A stretch of DNA of 64,000 bases from Kryptolebias marmoratus (taxonomy: Eukaryota > Chordata > Actinopteri > Cyprinodontiformes > Rivulidae). Shown piece after piece: positions 37,905 through 51,689 of this stretch. Each line of letters opens with the position of its first letter. The first letter of the stretch is position 1. The stretch spans positions 25,668,697 to 25,732,696 of the forward strand of contig NC_051442.1 in the NCBI RefSeq assembly GCF_001649575.2, given 5' to 3'. The position numbers and the translations under genes were made by a program. A model generated the notes under the pieces. It saw nothing but the letters and a program-made list of their open reading frames with translations, made no database searches and was not told the origin of the DNA.

Positions 37905-38470
37905 ATTGAACTTTGGGGCTTTTTATTGAATTTAGGAGCTTGTTTGAGAAGAAGAAAATGTCCTCTGTGCATCATAGTGGAAAGACTTCCTCCTGCTGCT
38001 GCTGCTGCAAAAAATTCTATCTGATGTGTGTTTTGGATCATTGTCCTGTTGGAACCCAACTGTATCCAAATTTCAGTCGTCCAGCTGTTGATTTGAGGTA
38101 AGAATTTGGAGGTAGTCCTTCCACAGTAGTCTAGCATCTACAGCATCATGACACCACCACTGTGCTTGACAGTTGGTACAGTGTTCTTAGGTCTGAAAGC
38201 TTTACCTTCTCTCCCCTAAACAGACTTCTTGTCATTGTGACAAAACAGCTCAATATTTGTCCTGTCCGGCCATCACACTTTTCTCCAGAAGACATTTAGC
38301 TTTTCCCATTGTGCAGCTGCAGTCCATTCCAGTCTTCAGGATGAATGTTTTTCTTTTAGAGCAGGAGCTTCCTCTTTGCTTGGCACCACTGAACTAGAGA
38401 TATACTGATACAGCTACTGACAGTGCTTTGTGGCCTCCATCTTGATAGGTTCAATGATTATCACTGTGTA
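37905..38470 (-). mobile_element. Tc1-family transposon remnant
   Basis: Phrases tttggatcattgtcctgttg, gcatcatgacaccaccactg and ttgacagttggtacagtgtt are reversed Tc1 transposase catalytic-region sequence. The frames are broken and no terminal repeat is clear. Confidence 0.55.
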
Positions 38471-40965
38471 CTGTTTACATGTCAAAGCCACATGGTGTTA
38501 ATTCCTTGTGTGTGCTGTATGTTGTGTCATCAGTCCAAAAACACATCAAATAGGCTTTTTTATTTAAATAAACACATATTATACATATTGTAAAAACAAG
38601 GAAAAAAAGAGTATTCTGTAAAGAGCAAAATGCTGTCCCCAGCACGCAACCACTACTGTGACAAAATTACCAAGAGCTGTAATCATTTTAACCAAATCAG
38701 AACATAACTACACTTTAAGTGATTAAAAACTTTAATGTCTGCTTAGCCTAACTAGACATCTAATAACAATGTTTGAAGTTATTTTCACTGAGACTAATAA
38801 CATAAACCTATATAATGACGTATAATGTATATAATATAATAATGTATAATGCATATAATGTTGTACTGAAAATATATTGATCATATATTTTCAGTTAGCT
38901 GGTACAATTTGTCTTAGCACCTTCTTTACAGTAATTACAGCAGTCCATAGCGAGTACTGAAATACAGTGTATTAGGTTATATTTCTATATACTAGATTTA
39001 TATTTCTATTAAAAAAATCTTATGATATCTAATGGGACATTGTAGCACTTTGCATTGGTTTTGAAAAGACAAGCCAACAAGCTTTAAAAATAAACAGATG
39101 TACATCATATATGACAATAAACACATTAAGGCAAGTTTAAGGGGCAGAATTTTATTTACATTCATTCTGTGTCAAGCTGTTTTTGACCATTCAATATAGG
39201 TATTCATTTTTTTATATTAGTGTGCCTCCCTGTCAGTACAAGCTGGTCCCACTTGATTCTGGGCTAAAAAAGTGCTGAAACTGAATAAACTGGTACATCG
39301 TGTTCCTGGAAGGTATAAATTTAACTAAGTGTTACAATGGTGTGTAATTTATCACTTTAGCACAAATATTTTTTTGATTTAAAAATATTTTTTGTTACAG
39401 CATTTGCATACACAATGGACAAGACAGACAAAACTGAAAAAGGTTATGTTTTCAATCATTTATGAATTATTATAGCATAATACTTTACTAAGAAACATAA
39501 TAAACTTTGAAGTGCTGGTTCTGATAAATACAACTGATGGCAAAACATTAGGCACCTTGGCTGAGTTTAGGTTTATTACTCTGATATTAATGGTCTGTTG
39601 CCATTTTGGCAGCAATTAGGGACACCAAATAGCACCTACCAAGATGGCGGCACAAATTCTCACTTTCTTAGCATAGACTGCGCTGTAATTGGCCATTCCA
39701 GTGTATTTCTATGACAGTGGTTGGATGAGTGATGTAAAACCAAACTTCCAGGGCATTCTTTAAAAAGAGACATTTGATCTCTGAGCTTTTATCTTGGTAA
39801 ATAAATGTTAAATAAAATAATAAGACAAGGGCACTGGTGTTCCAGCAGTTTTTAGTTCACAGTAGGCTTGAGCCTTGGTGGTTCCTGGGTCATTCCTGAA
39901 TATTTAAATCTATTTCTGCTCATTATTAGATCTTCACTGAGTTCTAGCCTAAACAAAAATGGCAATACCTCTGTGAATTTTACAGATATTGAGCTATGGT
40001 TTGGTGTGGTAGTAGCTGAAAGTCATTCAAAATACATACTCCAAACACTAACAAATCATGTAAGATATTGGAATTTTTCATAAGATTGTGCATTATGATA
40101 TTTTAAAGGTTTGACCAAAATGGATTTAACTTTTTAATGTTTCATTAGAAGATTGTTTAGTCTAAAAGTTTGGCCTGAAAGGTAGAGGGTGGTATGCATT
40201 CATTCAATGCATCCTAGGCCTTTATTTTTAGATTAAAGTGTGCTCAATAATAGGACCACCACTGAACAGTCTTTTTCTTTTTTGAAAATTTAAACATTTT
40301 AATAAATAAAAATTGTAATATACACCATTCTGAATATACAGCTACAACAAGCATACCAAGACATTTAAAATACAAAAAAACTGTTCAGTTCAGTTGCTTT
40401 CAGTTTTTAGGGGAGGGTTGAGGGAGGGGGTCACAGGATTTACAACAGCCATACATTCTTGATAGTGTTTGTGCAAACAAATATAAAAAGCATCACAATT
40501 CTAACTTTTAAAACTGCACATATTACACATGTGGACTTCAGATTTCTATGAAGATATTTTTCTGAGGTACAGAGTTGTCTAATCCTAAAACTGACAAAAA
40601 ATATTTAATTTGTTTTCGACACATTCCTAAATTACTTCAACACGTCTCAGGAAGACAGACCAATCAGGAGACATAAGTTTGTTTTTCTTCTAACTGTATT
40701 GCAATTTGGTATGAAAAAACAAAAACAATCAGCTTTATGCAAAGTGAAAACTTTCATATTCTTATTTTATGAGTCCGTGTTTGGTGGTTTCTCTAGTTTG
40801 TTAAGAAAGAGTTATTACAAGTGGTGCCATCTACTGGTGGCTCTTGGAGTACTTTGTTGCAGAAGACTTCCAGCCCATAAAGTCCTCTAACTGCTTAAAA
40901 TTTTACTTGTAGGGTTTATTTATTTATTTTTTTTTTGTTTTTGACTTGTTAGAAAGACTCTAGAG
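38471..40965. other. AT-rich spacer, no gene
   Basis: 2.5 kb without an identifiable coding exon or element. Confidence 0.4.
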
Positions 40966-41379
40966 CAGTGGTTCCCAAACTTTTTAGCTTCTGAATCCCA
41001 AAATATTAATGACAGAAAGTTGCAACCCCAAATATTCTCAGCTGAACAACACAAATATAGAAAACAACTAAATAAATAAGAGCATAATGACAATGCAAAT
41101 AGCTTAAACAAATATAATACTTTTTCCTATGTATACCTATTGTTTTTATTTTTTGATAAAATTATAGTTAAAGTTTGCCAGTGGGAACTATTTTTAAATT
41201 TTGTATGATTTCTGGTGATCATGTCAAGACCCCCAATTTGGTGGTTTGTGACCATAAACTGTGTGATAAACCTCCGATCAAGACCAAGACCACCCCCTGG
41301 CTTCCCTGTTGGCTGGTCCCAATACAAGTTTTATATCCTGTTCCCTCTATGTAAACAAACAGGTCATTGCTATTGGTAA

Positions 41380-41428
<49 letters not shown>

Positions 41429-42261
41429 TAGATTTTCAGTCATTTAGGACATGTCAATCAAAAAAAAAAAAAAAATAAACAAAACAACTGGACTTCTGTT
41501 CAGTAGGTGAAGATGTTTAACTTCCCATACAGGGAGCTTTCTGAGCTGATAGAGTGGGGTTTTCCGAGCTTTAAACTGTATGAGATGCTCCATTTATGCA
41601 GCTAAATTTACATGTCGATTAATCTCACTTTCCTCCCTTCTGAGGGTCATTTTTGCCCGCTGGCTTACAGTGAGATTACATGTGTGAAGATGTGATTTAG
41701 AGGAAATGTGACTGGGTATCAGGCTTAATGCTCCATTGTAAGTTTTAGAAAGCTGAAATCTTGGACCTCCTCCTGGGTTTAAAACTGGTCTTTCTTGTAT
41801 GACATAAATAGCTTCCTTCACCCCTTTCTCAAACTGTCTTCTCTGTCCAAAAATTGAACACTTTGGTCCTCAAAATCATCTTCAACTACAGAATAGACGC
41901 CCAGTTGTTTTTTCATTTTTTTAATTTACTTATTTTTAGTTGGTTACTCTTGTTGGGTCAAATATTTCTTTTCTTGCTGCTGTATGTTCAAATATTATTA
42001 TTTTTAACAGGTTAAGCTGGAATCAGTTATTTCATGTGACACCATGATTGGGTGTGTGGGGGTAAGTGGCACTAATAGCCCCACATCACGAGATCGCAGA
42101 CCCTGGTTCTGAAAATACAACATGGTAACTTCTGTAAAATGGGTCCTGCTGACTTCAAACCCCAACAACAAGAAAAGGTAGGGACACTTGGTCTGTTAAT
42201 ATATATTTGTCTATGTTTGTGACCCACAGTTGGGTCCTGACCCCAATTTGGGGAACCACTG
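40966..42261. mobile_element. hAT-type non-autonomous transposon
   Basis: The left end CAGTGGTTCCCAAACTTTT and the reverse complement of the right end CAGTGGTTCCCCAAATTGGG match at the outer 14 bases. An exact 8-bp duplication ctctagag flanks the element (40958-40965 and 42262-42269), as expected for hAT. At 1296 bp it contains an ATT/AAT microsatellite and no transposase frame. Confidence 0.92.
41380..41430. repeat. AAT trinucleotide microsatellite
   Basis: About 17 AAT units inside the hAT-type element. On the minus strand they translate as a run of tyrosines in an otherwise meaningless frame. Confidence 0.9.
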
Positions 42262-42269
42262 CTCTAGAG

Positions 42270-44127
42270 GGGCTTAAATGTCTGAAACAAAACTCAAAGG
42301 TCAGTAAGGACATTTCACTCAGCAACAAAGACAACATGCAACCATCCATATATGCTGAGTTTGAAGTTCTGACCAAAAAATAAATAAGAAATTAAAGTAA
42401 ATATTCTTTCAATTTATTGTTTCCTGTTTAGAATTTTCCCTCCAAAACGTTGGTGTAATCAGATCTTTGAATTTCCTGAAATGACAGCAAACAAGTAAAA
42501 TCTTTACCATGAGCACACCAGGTCAGCTGACCTGCCATCTACAGTACAGTACAGGATTGTGTAGCTACATTTTGCCCGAAGCAAGGAAAAAACAAAAAAC
42601 ATTTCAAAAGCACCAAAGATGTTTTGTTTAAATAGCACCAGTTATCAGAATGTATATAATGTTTCTGTTTCTTTTCCTTTCTGTTTTGTTTTTAACAGCA
42701 CTTCATTAAGTGTGAAGTGAGTTTTAGCAGCTGCTGCTCCACTTTCAATTCTGAGCAAAAGGCAGAAAAATGTTCAATATAGTGCTAAAGCTTTAGTTTA
42801 AATCCAAAACATCTGATTCCTTCTGGTCCAAAGCAGCTTTAAGACACATTGCCAGCTGTTGCAGGACATGCAAAAAACTGTCAATCATCTCTGAGCAGAG
42901 ATGTACATAATCGTGATCGAATTAAAGGAGAGCACTGCACAATGGCAAAAAATAACTGAAAAAATAAAAACTGTGGTGCATGTCCATAAAGAATTAAATA
43001 TGTTTTTACACAATTACGATAAAAAACTAACTGACTATACTCTTTTAATGAAGCTCTTGGTGTAGTAACCAGATATACAGTACAATTGAGTGCACCCTTT
43101 CTTTTGTTTTTACACAATTCAGAAGCGGAAGTGAGTGAAATATTTCTCTACTCCGAGTACAATTCTGCACTACTACAAAAAATATAAAAATAATAGAATA
43201 TTGACTTTTACATTTTGAAAAACAAGTACCATCCCTCCTCCATTATTTACTTTGTCTATAATCTCATACACAATCTAATTTCTAGCATTTAGTTTTCATC
43301 AGTGACATACAGAATTGCCATGTTAGAACGTGTTCTTGGTTTCAGCAAATTCTGCAGAAAAGTTAATTCGCATTATATATTCCTCTACAAAAAATATAAT
43401 AATAATAATTATATATATATATATATATGGTCAATTATTTACACAGTGCTAAAGATTGTATTTTTAAATCTGTAAATTAGCTTTTTAAACCTAGACTTGG
43501 AAATTTGTTTTCAAGTGACACTCCACAGAGTTCCAGCTAAGGATTATATTAGATGAAGATCTGCCTGAATGCATCTGCTGCTAAGCCTCCAGTAAATCAT
43601 GTTCTCGTTGAATTTTCCTTCTTTACTTAAAGACTTTTTAAACAAAATAATATATCTAAAAGTTGCAGTTTGGAATAAACTTCCTCAACTACGGTAACAA
43701 AAAATCCCTTAGATAATTTTTCACTGGAATGCTTGAACTAAACATTTAACAAAACACAAATTCTCCTATTTGTGAATAAATGTACTAATTTCTTCTGAGT
43801 AAGAAACAACAACAACAACAAAAAAAACTTAATTTGTGTGGCTTGTATCTGGTCACACTTGTTTCCTTTTACTAAACACATTGTAAGGTTGTAGACAACT
43901 TGAACTCAAATAATAACTTTTTTGTTGAAAAAAAAAACAACTCAAGTGCACTGTCTTTCTGTGAGATTAAATCACTTTACTTGACAGACAGTGGGAGTCA
44001 CCCAAACTTTGCAGTTGTACATAAAATGGGTTAGAAATGAAGCATCATCCACTTAATAAATCAAATAAAAGCTATGTATGAGAACAGGACAAATAATTAT
44101 TTTATTTACTGTGCAATCTTTATTCTG
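42270..44127. other. Low-repeat AT-rich sequence, possible 3' UTR or spacer of the downstream gene
   Basis: No exon or transposon recognised. A short AT dinucleotide run is near 43408-43428. Its orientation is consistent with a long 3' UTR of the minus-strand gene ending at 51385, but nothing proves it. Confidence 0.3.
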
Positions 44128-44512
44128 AAAAAGTTGTGTAAAATGCAAATAAGAACAGAATGCACTGATTTGCAAATCTCACAGCCCCATATTTTATTTT
44201 TGACAGAACCTAGTGAATATATCAAATGTTTAAACTAACAAAATAATTTTTGTGGAAAAAACAAGGTAAAATTGGGAAGACTTTGAATATCCCATCATCT
44301 ACAGTTTATAATATCATTAAAAGATTGAAAAAGTCAGAAGAATTCTCGGAGCTGAAAGAACAGGGTTGAAAGTCAAGCTTCGGGCCCTCAGGAGCCCCCA
44401 CATTATAAACAGGCTCTGTTCTCGACATCACTGCATACTTCTACAAATCAGTGCATATTGATTTTATATACATTTTACACAACGTCTCAATTCTTGTAGA
44501 ATTGAGGTTATA
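44128..44512. mobile_element. Tc1-type MITE
   Basis: agttgtgtaaaatgcaaata at the left and the reversed tacattttacacaacgtctc with tcaattcttgtagaattgag at the right form the same inverted-repeat family as 16388-16612. The left tip is lost. Confidence 0.65.
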
Positions 44513-47500
44513 ATTTAATGTTTCTTTTATTACCTAAATGAATGGTTTTAATTTTATGTGTTAAATTACTTTTCTTTAACTTTAATATTTATGGTTCCAA
44601 TTACAGGTCAAATAAAAAGTGTCACAGTTCCTTAATATTTCTTTATCTGCACTTCATCTAAAAACAACTGCAAGCTTTGAAATCTGAATTGATTGTTTTT
44701 CAGTGCTGCTGCTCAGATGGTCACATAAGCACAGATTTTGTTGCATTGTTGAACAGAATACATATCTGGCTCTGAGTGGATGTTCGTTCACTGGCGATTG
44801 TTTTAACAGACTCCTACCACACATGTGCCAGCTCCAAAGAGTTTAGATTTGCTGTCATGACACATACTTGTCACAATATAATCATCCTACAACTTAAACC
44901 TCTATATACTTAGTTCACATTTCCTCATATTTACCACACGTCTAATTAAAAGCCTTTGCTAGTGGAAAAAACCTCAACACCGTCATAGTGAGCTACAGTT
45001 TGTCACCACTGTTGATGTGTGATGCCTGGATAACATCTCAAAAAATTGCTTTTTAGATGTTTTTTGGGTAAATGTGAGGTTTTAAAAAGAAAAAGATAAA
45101 GTAGATATATGTAATCCTTAAGGTTAAAGGGTATAAAACAATCCTGCTGCAAAAAGAGTGCAAGCACACTTGAGATAGTAAGTTGTGCTGAAGGTTTACT
45201 GAAAGGAAGTGTTCAAAAAACTTTGTTTTACTGACTGGTTGCATCTAAATTCAATGTTGCTTTCAGTATGGAAAGCATCAAGTGCCACTTTAAAAGTTGG
45301 GCCACGCTGGGCTTATGACAGGTTGTTACCACATCACCTCCACATGGTGCCACCAAGTGGGAGCCAGAGAAGTCAATGGCCATCCCTGTAAATTGGCCAC
45401 ACCCTCTTACATGCTTGTAGTGCCCTGCTACATTTTTGAACCCTGTGATTAGTTTCATCCCAAAACAATGTTTTTGAATGTTCTCATCAAATGTGTCTGT
45501 ATATTTTATTCTACGTAGTCTTTGAACTGCTCATGACAAATAAAGGATGGAATGGGAGGAAAATCTGGACAGTGGGTGTTCATGGCGCTGTGTGTTTATT
45601 TTGAGTAGCTGGGGATGTTTTCTGACTGTTTACCTGCTGTGAGTGAGAGCGAGAGCATTGTTAAGGGTTGTTTATGAGTCCTGTGCTAAATTAAGTGAAC
45701 ACTGAACATGAGGTCCTGAAGCTAATGCATTGGTATAATGTTAGTTTGGGAGAGATGTGGGACAGATGTTTCTGCACCAAGTTAAAGACTTTTTATATTA
45801 AAAAATTTATGTACAAATGACAGTTTGGAAAAAAAAGCTTATGTAATCTGAAAATGTCTAATTAGCTTTGTAAGCTGATTTGGGGATTGGGTGAATAGAG
45901 CACACAGCATCACACTCATCTGGAACCAAAGGTTTTGGAACAAAACTAATGTTGAAGCTTTTACTTCTATGGGATCTGAGGGTGGAAAGGACTAACATGA
46001 TAAATGAGCTGCAACAAGCACTGTAACAATGTGGTACCACACACTGCCTCTTAGAAATATTTGTTGTTGTTGTTGTTTATTTATTTTGTATTCTAATGAC
46101 ATTTCAGTCATTTAGTTTTTTTTATTTTTTATTTACGCAATAAATATTGTTACACTTAATTATTGAAGGTCTGTTCAATTTTGACATGATATTGTAAGAG
46201 ACTTTAGTTCATAAACGTATGTATGGGAATTTAAAGCTCACAGTAACAGAACAGCTACTATATGAAGCTAATTAGGCCTTTTTTCTTACCAGGGTCAAGA
46301 GTCATGTGGGAACACTGTTCAGTTCTGTAGTCCCTCAACAATTATTCTCTCATACAAAAAGGCTATAATGCAGCATCTTGTGTTTTCGTAAAAATAAAAT
46401 TGGAATTGAGTGGGAGGGCAACATGCATGATATATTCCTCTGAATTAAAGAGAATAGAGGACAAATTTCAATGAGTTGAATTGTGACTGTTCTGTTCTCC
46501 GTTAGTTTTTTTTAACTCTAAAGCCTAAAGTTAAAGTAGATCTATATCATAAGGTGTGTGTCTAACTCCCACATTGCATTTTTTTTCTAATAACTTATAT
46601 CTGACAACAGCATTAAAAAATATCCTGAAATTCTATGAAGGCTTTTGGCTTTGGTGTGCCACCCCAGGATGAACAGTGGCAACATCTGGCTAAAACTTTG
46701 ACAATTTCTGGAGGTGTCCGTATATGGAGGTAGCACTGTGGTGTGATGTTTTAGTGTATAACCTGTCCTGACAGAGTCTGAGAAGGTTTCGCCAGGACAG
46801 GACAATGATGGTCCCAGGATGGTGGAGCATTAAACCTCTCGTCCCTAACTTTTACGGAATTCAGATTCCTCTTTACATGTTTCTAACTTTAGCTAATTTC
46901 ATATTTTGACTCCCTTAAAAAAAGGTAACTGATGTGACTCTAGTGAAATATTATTACTTTTTAACAAAAGCAAACAAAAAAAACCTTTCACACTAGAGCC
47001 AATGTACTTCTGTTCAGCTACTTTGGATTCTTTCAGATATGATTCCTCTCTAACAGCATCTGAAAATTACATTCAGACTTCAGCCCAGTTAGCAAACATC
47101 CAACATGTTTGTACAGAACAAGATATCTTTTCCGTTTTTATCTTTTAAACTTTAAATAGGAATTTGTTGCAAATACCAGTATAAGGGACCATTCCAAACT
47201 TGGAAAACAATTCTCTATTTTCTTCTTAAAATATAAACAAACTTCTTAAAGTCTTGGGAGAGAATAGCAGGTAGTTTTCATGTATTTGTCCTGTTTCTCT
47301 CGCCCTACAGCGAACAGGCCCAAGCAGGACCACCAAGCAAATTCCCAACAGTTCTGCCACCAGAAAATCCACAGTGACACAAACATCACAAAGAGAAAAT
47401 CCTCCTCTTCTTTTAAACATTACAACATGTTTCAGACCAAAATAACAAAGTGAAATTACAAACTTAACAACAAAACAGCTTTTTAAAAATCTCTGCTAAA

Positions 47501-47914
47501 GTGACATTCTTAGCTTCTCTTTCAGAGTGTTTAAACGGCCACTCCAACAGGCTGTTCATAATAAAAAAAATACAAAAATACAATGAGTGTATGAAAGTGG
47601 AAGCGAGGTTTGACCTGATGGTTTGTTTAGCACCTAATGGCCGTCTGAGAAGCCTCATTTTTCATCAGCTTTATAGAGAACAGAAAAATATTGTTGTGTT
47701 TGATCCCATCGTCAGTGCACTTCAGCATTCAACACAACATCATGACAGGTTCTTTAGTCAATCAGCAATAAACTAGTGCTGCTTTGTTTTTAATAAAGTT
47801 AATAATGTTGATTTTGGAGGTTGTTACTTCAGTTATAATTATAAACAGAACTTTAGGTATATCTAAAAGGTATTTCCACAATAAGTGCGTAACTTAACAT
47901 GCATTTTCATGATA
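44513..47914. other. Low-repeat AT-rich sequence
   Basis: 3.4 kb in which I find no exon. A moderately GC-rich block at about 45250-45460 (gccacgctgggcttatgaca, agaagtcaatggccatccct) may be an old repeat of unknown type. Confidence 0.3.
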
Positions 47915-48560
47915 TAGTGGGTTGCAAAACTATTTCACCCCTTGATAATCTTTCTTTTTTAGAATTTCTTCCCAGAACATGTGGAAAAAAGGTGCTGTGG
48001 TCAGATGAGACCAAACATAAAGGACAACACCATGTCTGAGGCAATCTACCACCTCTCATCAGCTGAGAACACCATTCCTACAGTCAAGCATGGTGGTGGC
48101 AGCATCATGCTGCTGGGTGGTTTTAACCAGTAGCGACTGGGAACAGTCATGCTCAGATTTTCAGGTTTGCTTTCATTTCTTGTTTGTTTTACAATAAAAA
48201 ACATAGCTTGTATCTTTGAAGTAATTTAAAGAACAGGCAACAATGTTTTTATCTGGTTATAGCTGAGAGTCATCTCCAACACATCCTCTGAGCTCTGCAA
48301 GATCTCGTAATATTGTGTGAGATCACACACAGCTTTATTTTCAAGGTTTGACCAAACCAGGTATAACGCCATCATTTCTCAACATAATATGATTTTAGTT
48401 TCAAACTTGTAGTTGAAAAGCGACAGGCAATATGCATTCCTTCAAGGAATGTTGTTTGAGGCCTTTAATGTAGTTTAAAACATACAACCGCCCCAAAATT
48501 AAACTTCAGAGTCCAGGCTGTGAGGCAAGAAAACAAAAAACAAACTTTTGCAACCCACTG
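47915..48560 (+). mobile_element. Tc1-like transposon remnant
   Basis: The ends agtgggttgcaaaactattt and the reversed cttttgcaacccact are inverted repeats next to TA. The interior includes gctgtggtcagatgagacca and gtggtggcagcatcatgctg, parts of the Tc1 catalytic region. Most of the transposase is deleted. Confidence 0.75.
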
Positions 48561-51384
48561 TAAACAAGAGCACACCTGTTATTATTATTAGTATTATTTT
48601 TAATACTACTACTACTACTACTACTAATAATAATAATAATAATTTAGAACAGCAATGTAAATAATCAATTTACCACAAGATGGACAGAATTGTGAATTAA
48701 CAACCATCTTTTTGCATTTTGTTTATATTTTAGCTCCCAATGAAGGATTAAAGTGGTTCTCATAGTTTTGTTGAACAGATTTGAACAAAACTCTGTACAC
48801 TATACCTGATATTCTTTGACACCCAAATAAAAACTCAATAGTGCTCCTACTGTTAGCATGTATTGTGGAAACATCCTAATAAACCAACCAAATTTAATTG
48901 GTCAAAATGTGGCTGATTTTTGAAAACTGATCAAAATCACAATAAAAATAGAAATAAATGGTAACCTAACCACTGACTAAATTTTAAACATGATTCTTCT
49001 TACAACAAACATTACTATGAAATCCCAAATACACAAGATGAGGAAACATAATATTTTCAAAGTTAAACATAAAAAATTAATTGAAACAATTGATAAAAAG
49101 CAGCCTAGAAGCAGCATGAGCAGCATATGATACAGCTGACTTATGGCACCTTCTTTACTCAGAAAATTTAAAATCAAAACAGATTTAAGATACTCATGCA
49201 GTTTAAAAACAAGAGCCAGAACATGAGCAAACCTGTTGTGTCTAAAGGTGGAAAATGCAACAAAAATTTTTTGTCTGACTTTGTCTTGCCTTTAATGTTG
49301 TAAACTGACCTGTCATGAACTATCAGCAGATCTATTTCAATTAATAACATCAATAAAAATATTGGTATAAGGCAGGCATTCATACACAAAAACAAAATTG
49401 AAAAATTATAATACAAAATTTTCAAAAATGACAAGTGAAGCAGGCAGAAAATCTGATTCAGGCTGAACAAAGCATTTTTTTGTTTTCAAAAATGTCTCAC
49501 AAAATTAACTCTATTATACTATGGCACAAAATCCTATTCTCCACACTGAACTTCAGTTTTAATCAAAAGTTTTTGGCATGAATTTCTGAATAGGATTTGG
49601 AGCCCTTCACACTACCTCGCGATAGAAAAAGAAAAGTCATAAGACGGAAAGAAAGCGGGCCAGACTTTTGCTCCAGTGCAAAACATTGTGATTTAAACAG
49701 AACCAAATGAGTTGATTTGAACAAAAATAATTGCAGTGTCTTTGAAATTAAATGACATCTTTTGAATGCATCCGGATATAAGTATGAAACAAAGCATATA
49801 TATATATATAATTTTTTTTCTTCATTTTTTTCTCCCTGAATCCCTGTCCAGAGACATTTGCTGCTGTAAGTAAAGGCTAACAGAACATCATTCTTTACAC
49901 TAAATGAACAAGGAATGACCATTTTAAAAAAAAGAAGAAAGACAGAATAAGGATAATGCAGAAGAAAAACATCAGCAATGCCTTAGAAAAAGGAAAAGCG
50001 GAAATTTCTCAGTTGTTTGGTCTTGTGTCCTGTGCTCTGAGGTATACGTGTTAGGAAGTAAGAATGACTACTTTGTTGACAGGTTTCTGGGCAGAAAAGA
50101 GAGAAGAGCTGTCAGTGGTAGAGAGGTGTTGGAAAAGAGAAGCAAAAAAAAAAAGATTTTTGAAAAGCACAGCTGAATGATTCCCGTCAGGTTTTGTGAA
50201 GTTGTGTTTTTGCACTGGAGTAAAACTTTGGAAACAAGTTGTTTTTGATTGAATTTGCTAAAAGCCTCATTGTATTTTTTGGCAGGAATATTACTTGTTT
50301 CAATAATAAACAGAACATGCTTTGTGTCCTCAAGCACCCCTAACTGTAGTCAGACACCATCCAGACTTCTTCAGTGAAAAACCTTTAGAACTACAACTTC
50401 AATCTGAGACACATACCTGTTTGACATTTCTTCTAGTCTTAATAAAAGTAAAGGTAGAATTTTGCTGACCTGCAACTGTTGGAGACTAGTTGGAACTTGA
50501 ATCTGTAAAATTATTGTTTATTTTTTTGTTCTCGTCTCACAAACATTAGAGTGTTTGTGACCAGCGAGCCACGTGCCTGTATTCTAGGTCATACACATTA
50601 TTTTGTTGCCCACCTCTGTCCACATCATATCCACTGTAGCCTGCTTTGTATCCACCTTGACAGCTGCTGCCACATTTATAATTTAATATTCTGAAGTACA
50701 CTTTAGGAATAAAGACAGGCAGATTTAGATCAGTTTTTAATAATTGTTCATTATCATTTGTGTGATTTTTGAACCTTGACATTTGAGGCTGTAGCCTCAG
50801 ATGTTTTCTGACATTAGAGGTGTCAAGTACAGTTCTAGCACTCTAGAATTACAGAAACCAAACTAAGATGGTTCAAGACACTCACAAACAATTTGTCACT
50901 ATTTTGAGAGGAAATATGTGGCACAAAATTTTTGAATAAAATTCAAGCAACCAGACTGTGAACCTCTCAGACTCACACAAGGAATATGAGAAGTCCTACA
51001 AATGTTTCAAGACATTTTGGAATCTCGCTCATGAATGCAGTTCACAAACTAATCTCCAACAGCTGCAGCCCAAAGAGATACTAGCTTAAACTGAGAACAG
51101 CAGAATTATTTATTTCTGTTATTACCAAAAAATAATTTATTCTCTAACTTTTAATTCTTTGTTGATTCTATATTTTAAGACAACCCAGGTTATCTTATAT
51201 AAACAGCAGAGTAATGCAAATACAGAATGTTTCAGTGTTGACCTCTATTTGGACATATTAGGAAGTCGAGATCGTCCATTAACCAAGTTGTTCTTTTCTC
51301 TAAATGGAATGCAGCTTGTGAAATGTGTTGCTGGAGTGAAAACAGGAACAAATCACATGGTCGGAACCTCATCTCCAGGGGCTA
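48561..51384. other. Sequence immediately 3' of the second gene's stop codon
   Basis: AT-rich and largely free of recognised transposons. Some or all of it is expected to be the 3' UTR of the gene ending at 51385. A short TAC/TAA trinucleotide run lies near 48600-48645. Confidence 0.35.
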
Positions 51385-51599
51385 TCAAAGGAAGGTGGCA
51401 TGGTCTAGGTCCATGTTATCCATGCTCGCTAAAATGGCCCTCTGGTCCTCCTGGGGTGGATGGCGATACAGCAGAGCAGAAAAGCGAGCATATGGATCAT
51501 GAAGAATGGGTTGTTTCTTTTTCTTGCGGAGGTAGAGTGCTTCTTCGGGCTGGAGTACCTGAGAGGTGTAAGCCTGCTGGGTCTGAGAGGTGGAGACAC
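51385..51599 (-). CDS. Terminal coding exon of an unidentified gene
   Basis: After the acceptor tttcag the exon runs for 215 nt in the phase that follows exon 57598-57725. It reads VSTSQTQQAYTSQVLQPEEA then LYLRKKKKQPILHDPYARFS, ending MDNMDLDHATFL and TGA. It is GC-richer than its surroundings and has codon-like composition. The residues suggest a basic, soluble C-terminal tail. I do not recognise the family. Synteny with cfap58 does not settle it. Confidence 0.65.
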
Positions 51600-51689
51600 C
51601 TGAAATAAGAAATATGAAATTCATGTATTTTTGGAATTCTGAGAGAACGTTGGAATAATTCAATATAAATTAAAAACCTAGTATTCCAT

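Noticed and set aside
41219..41443. Tyrosine-run protein
   Set aside because: It is a translation of the AAT microsatellite inside the hAT element.
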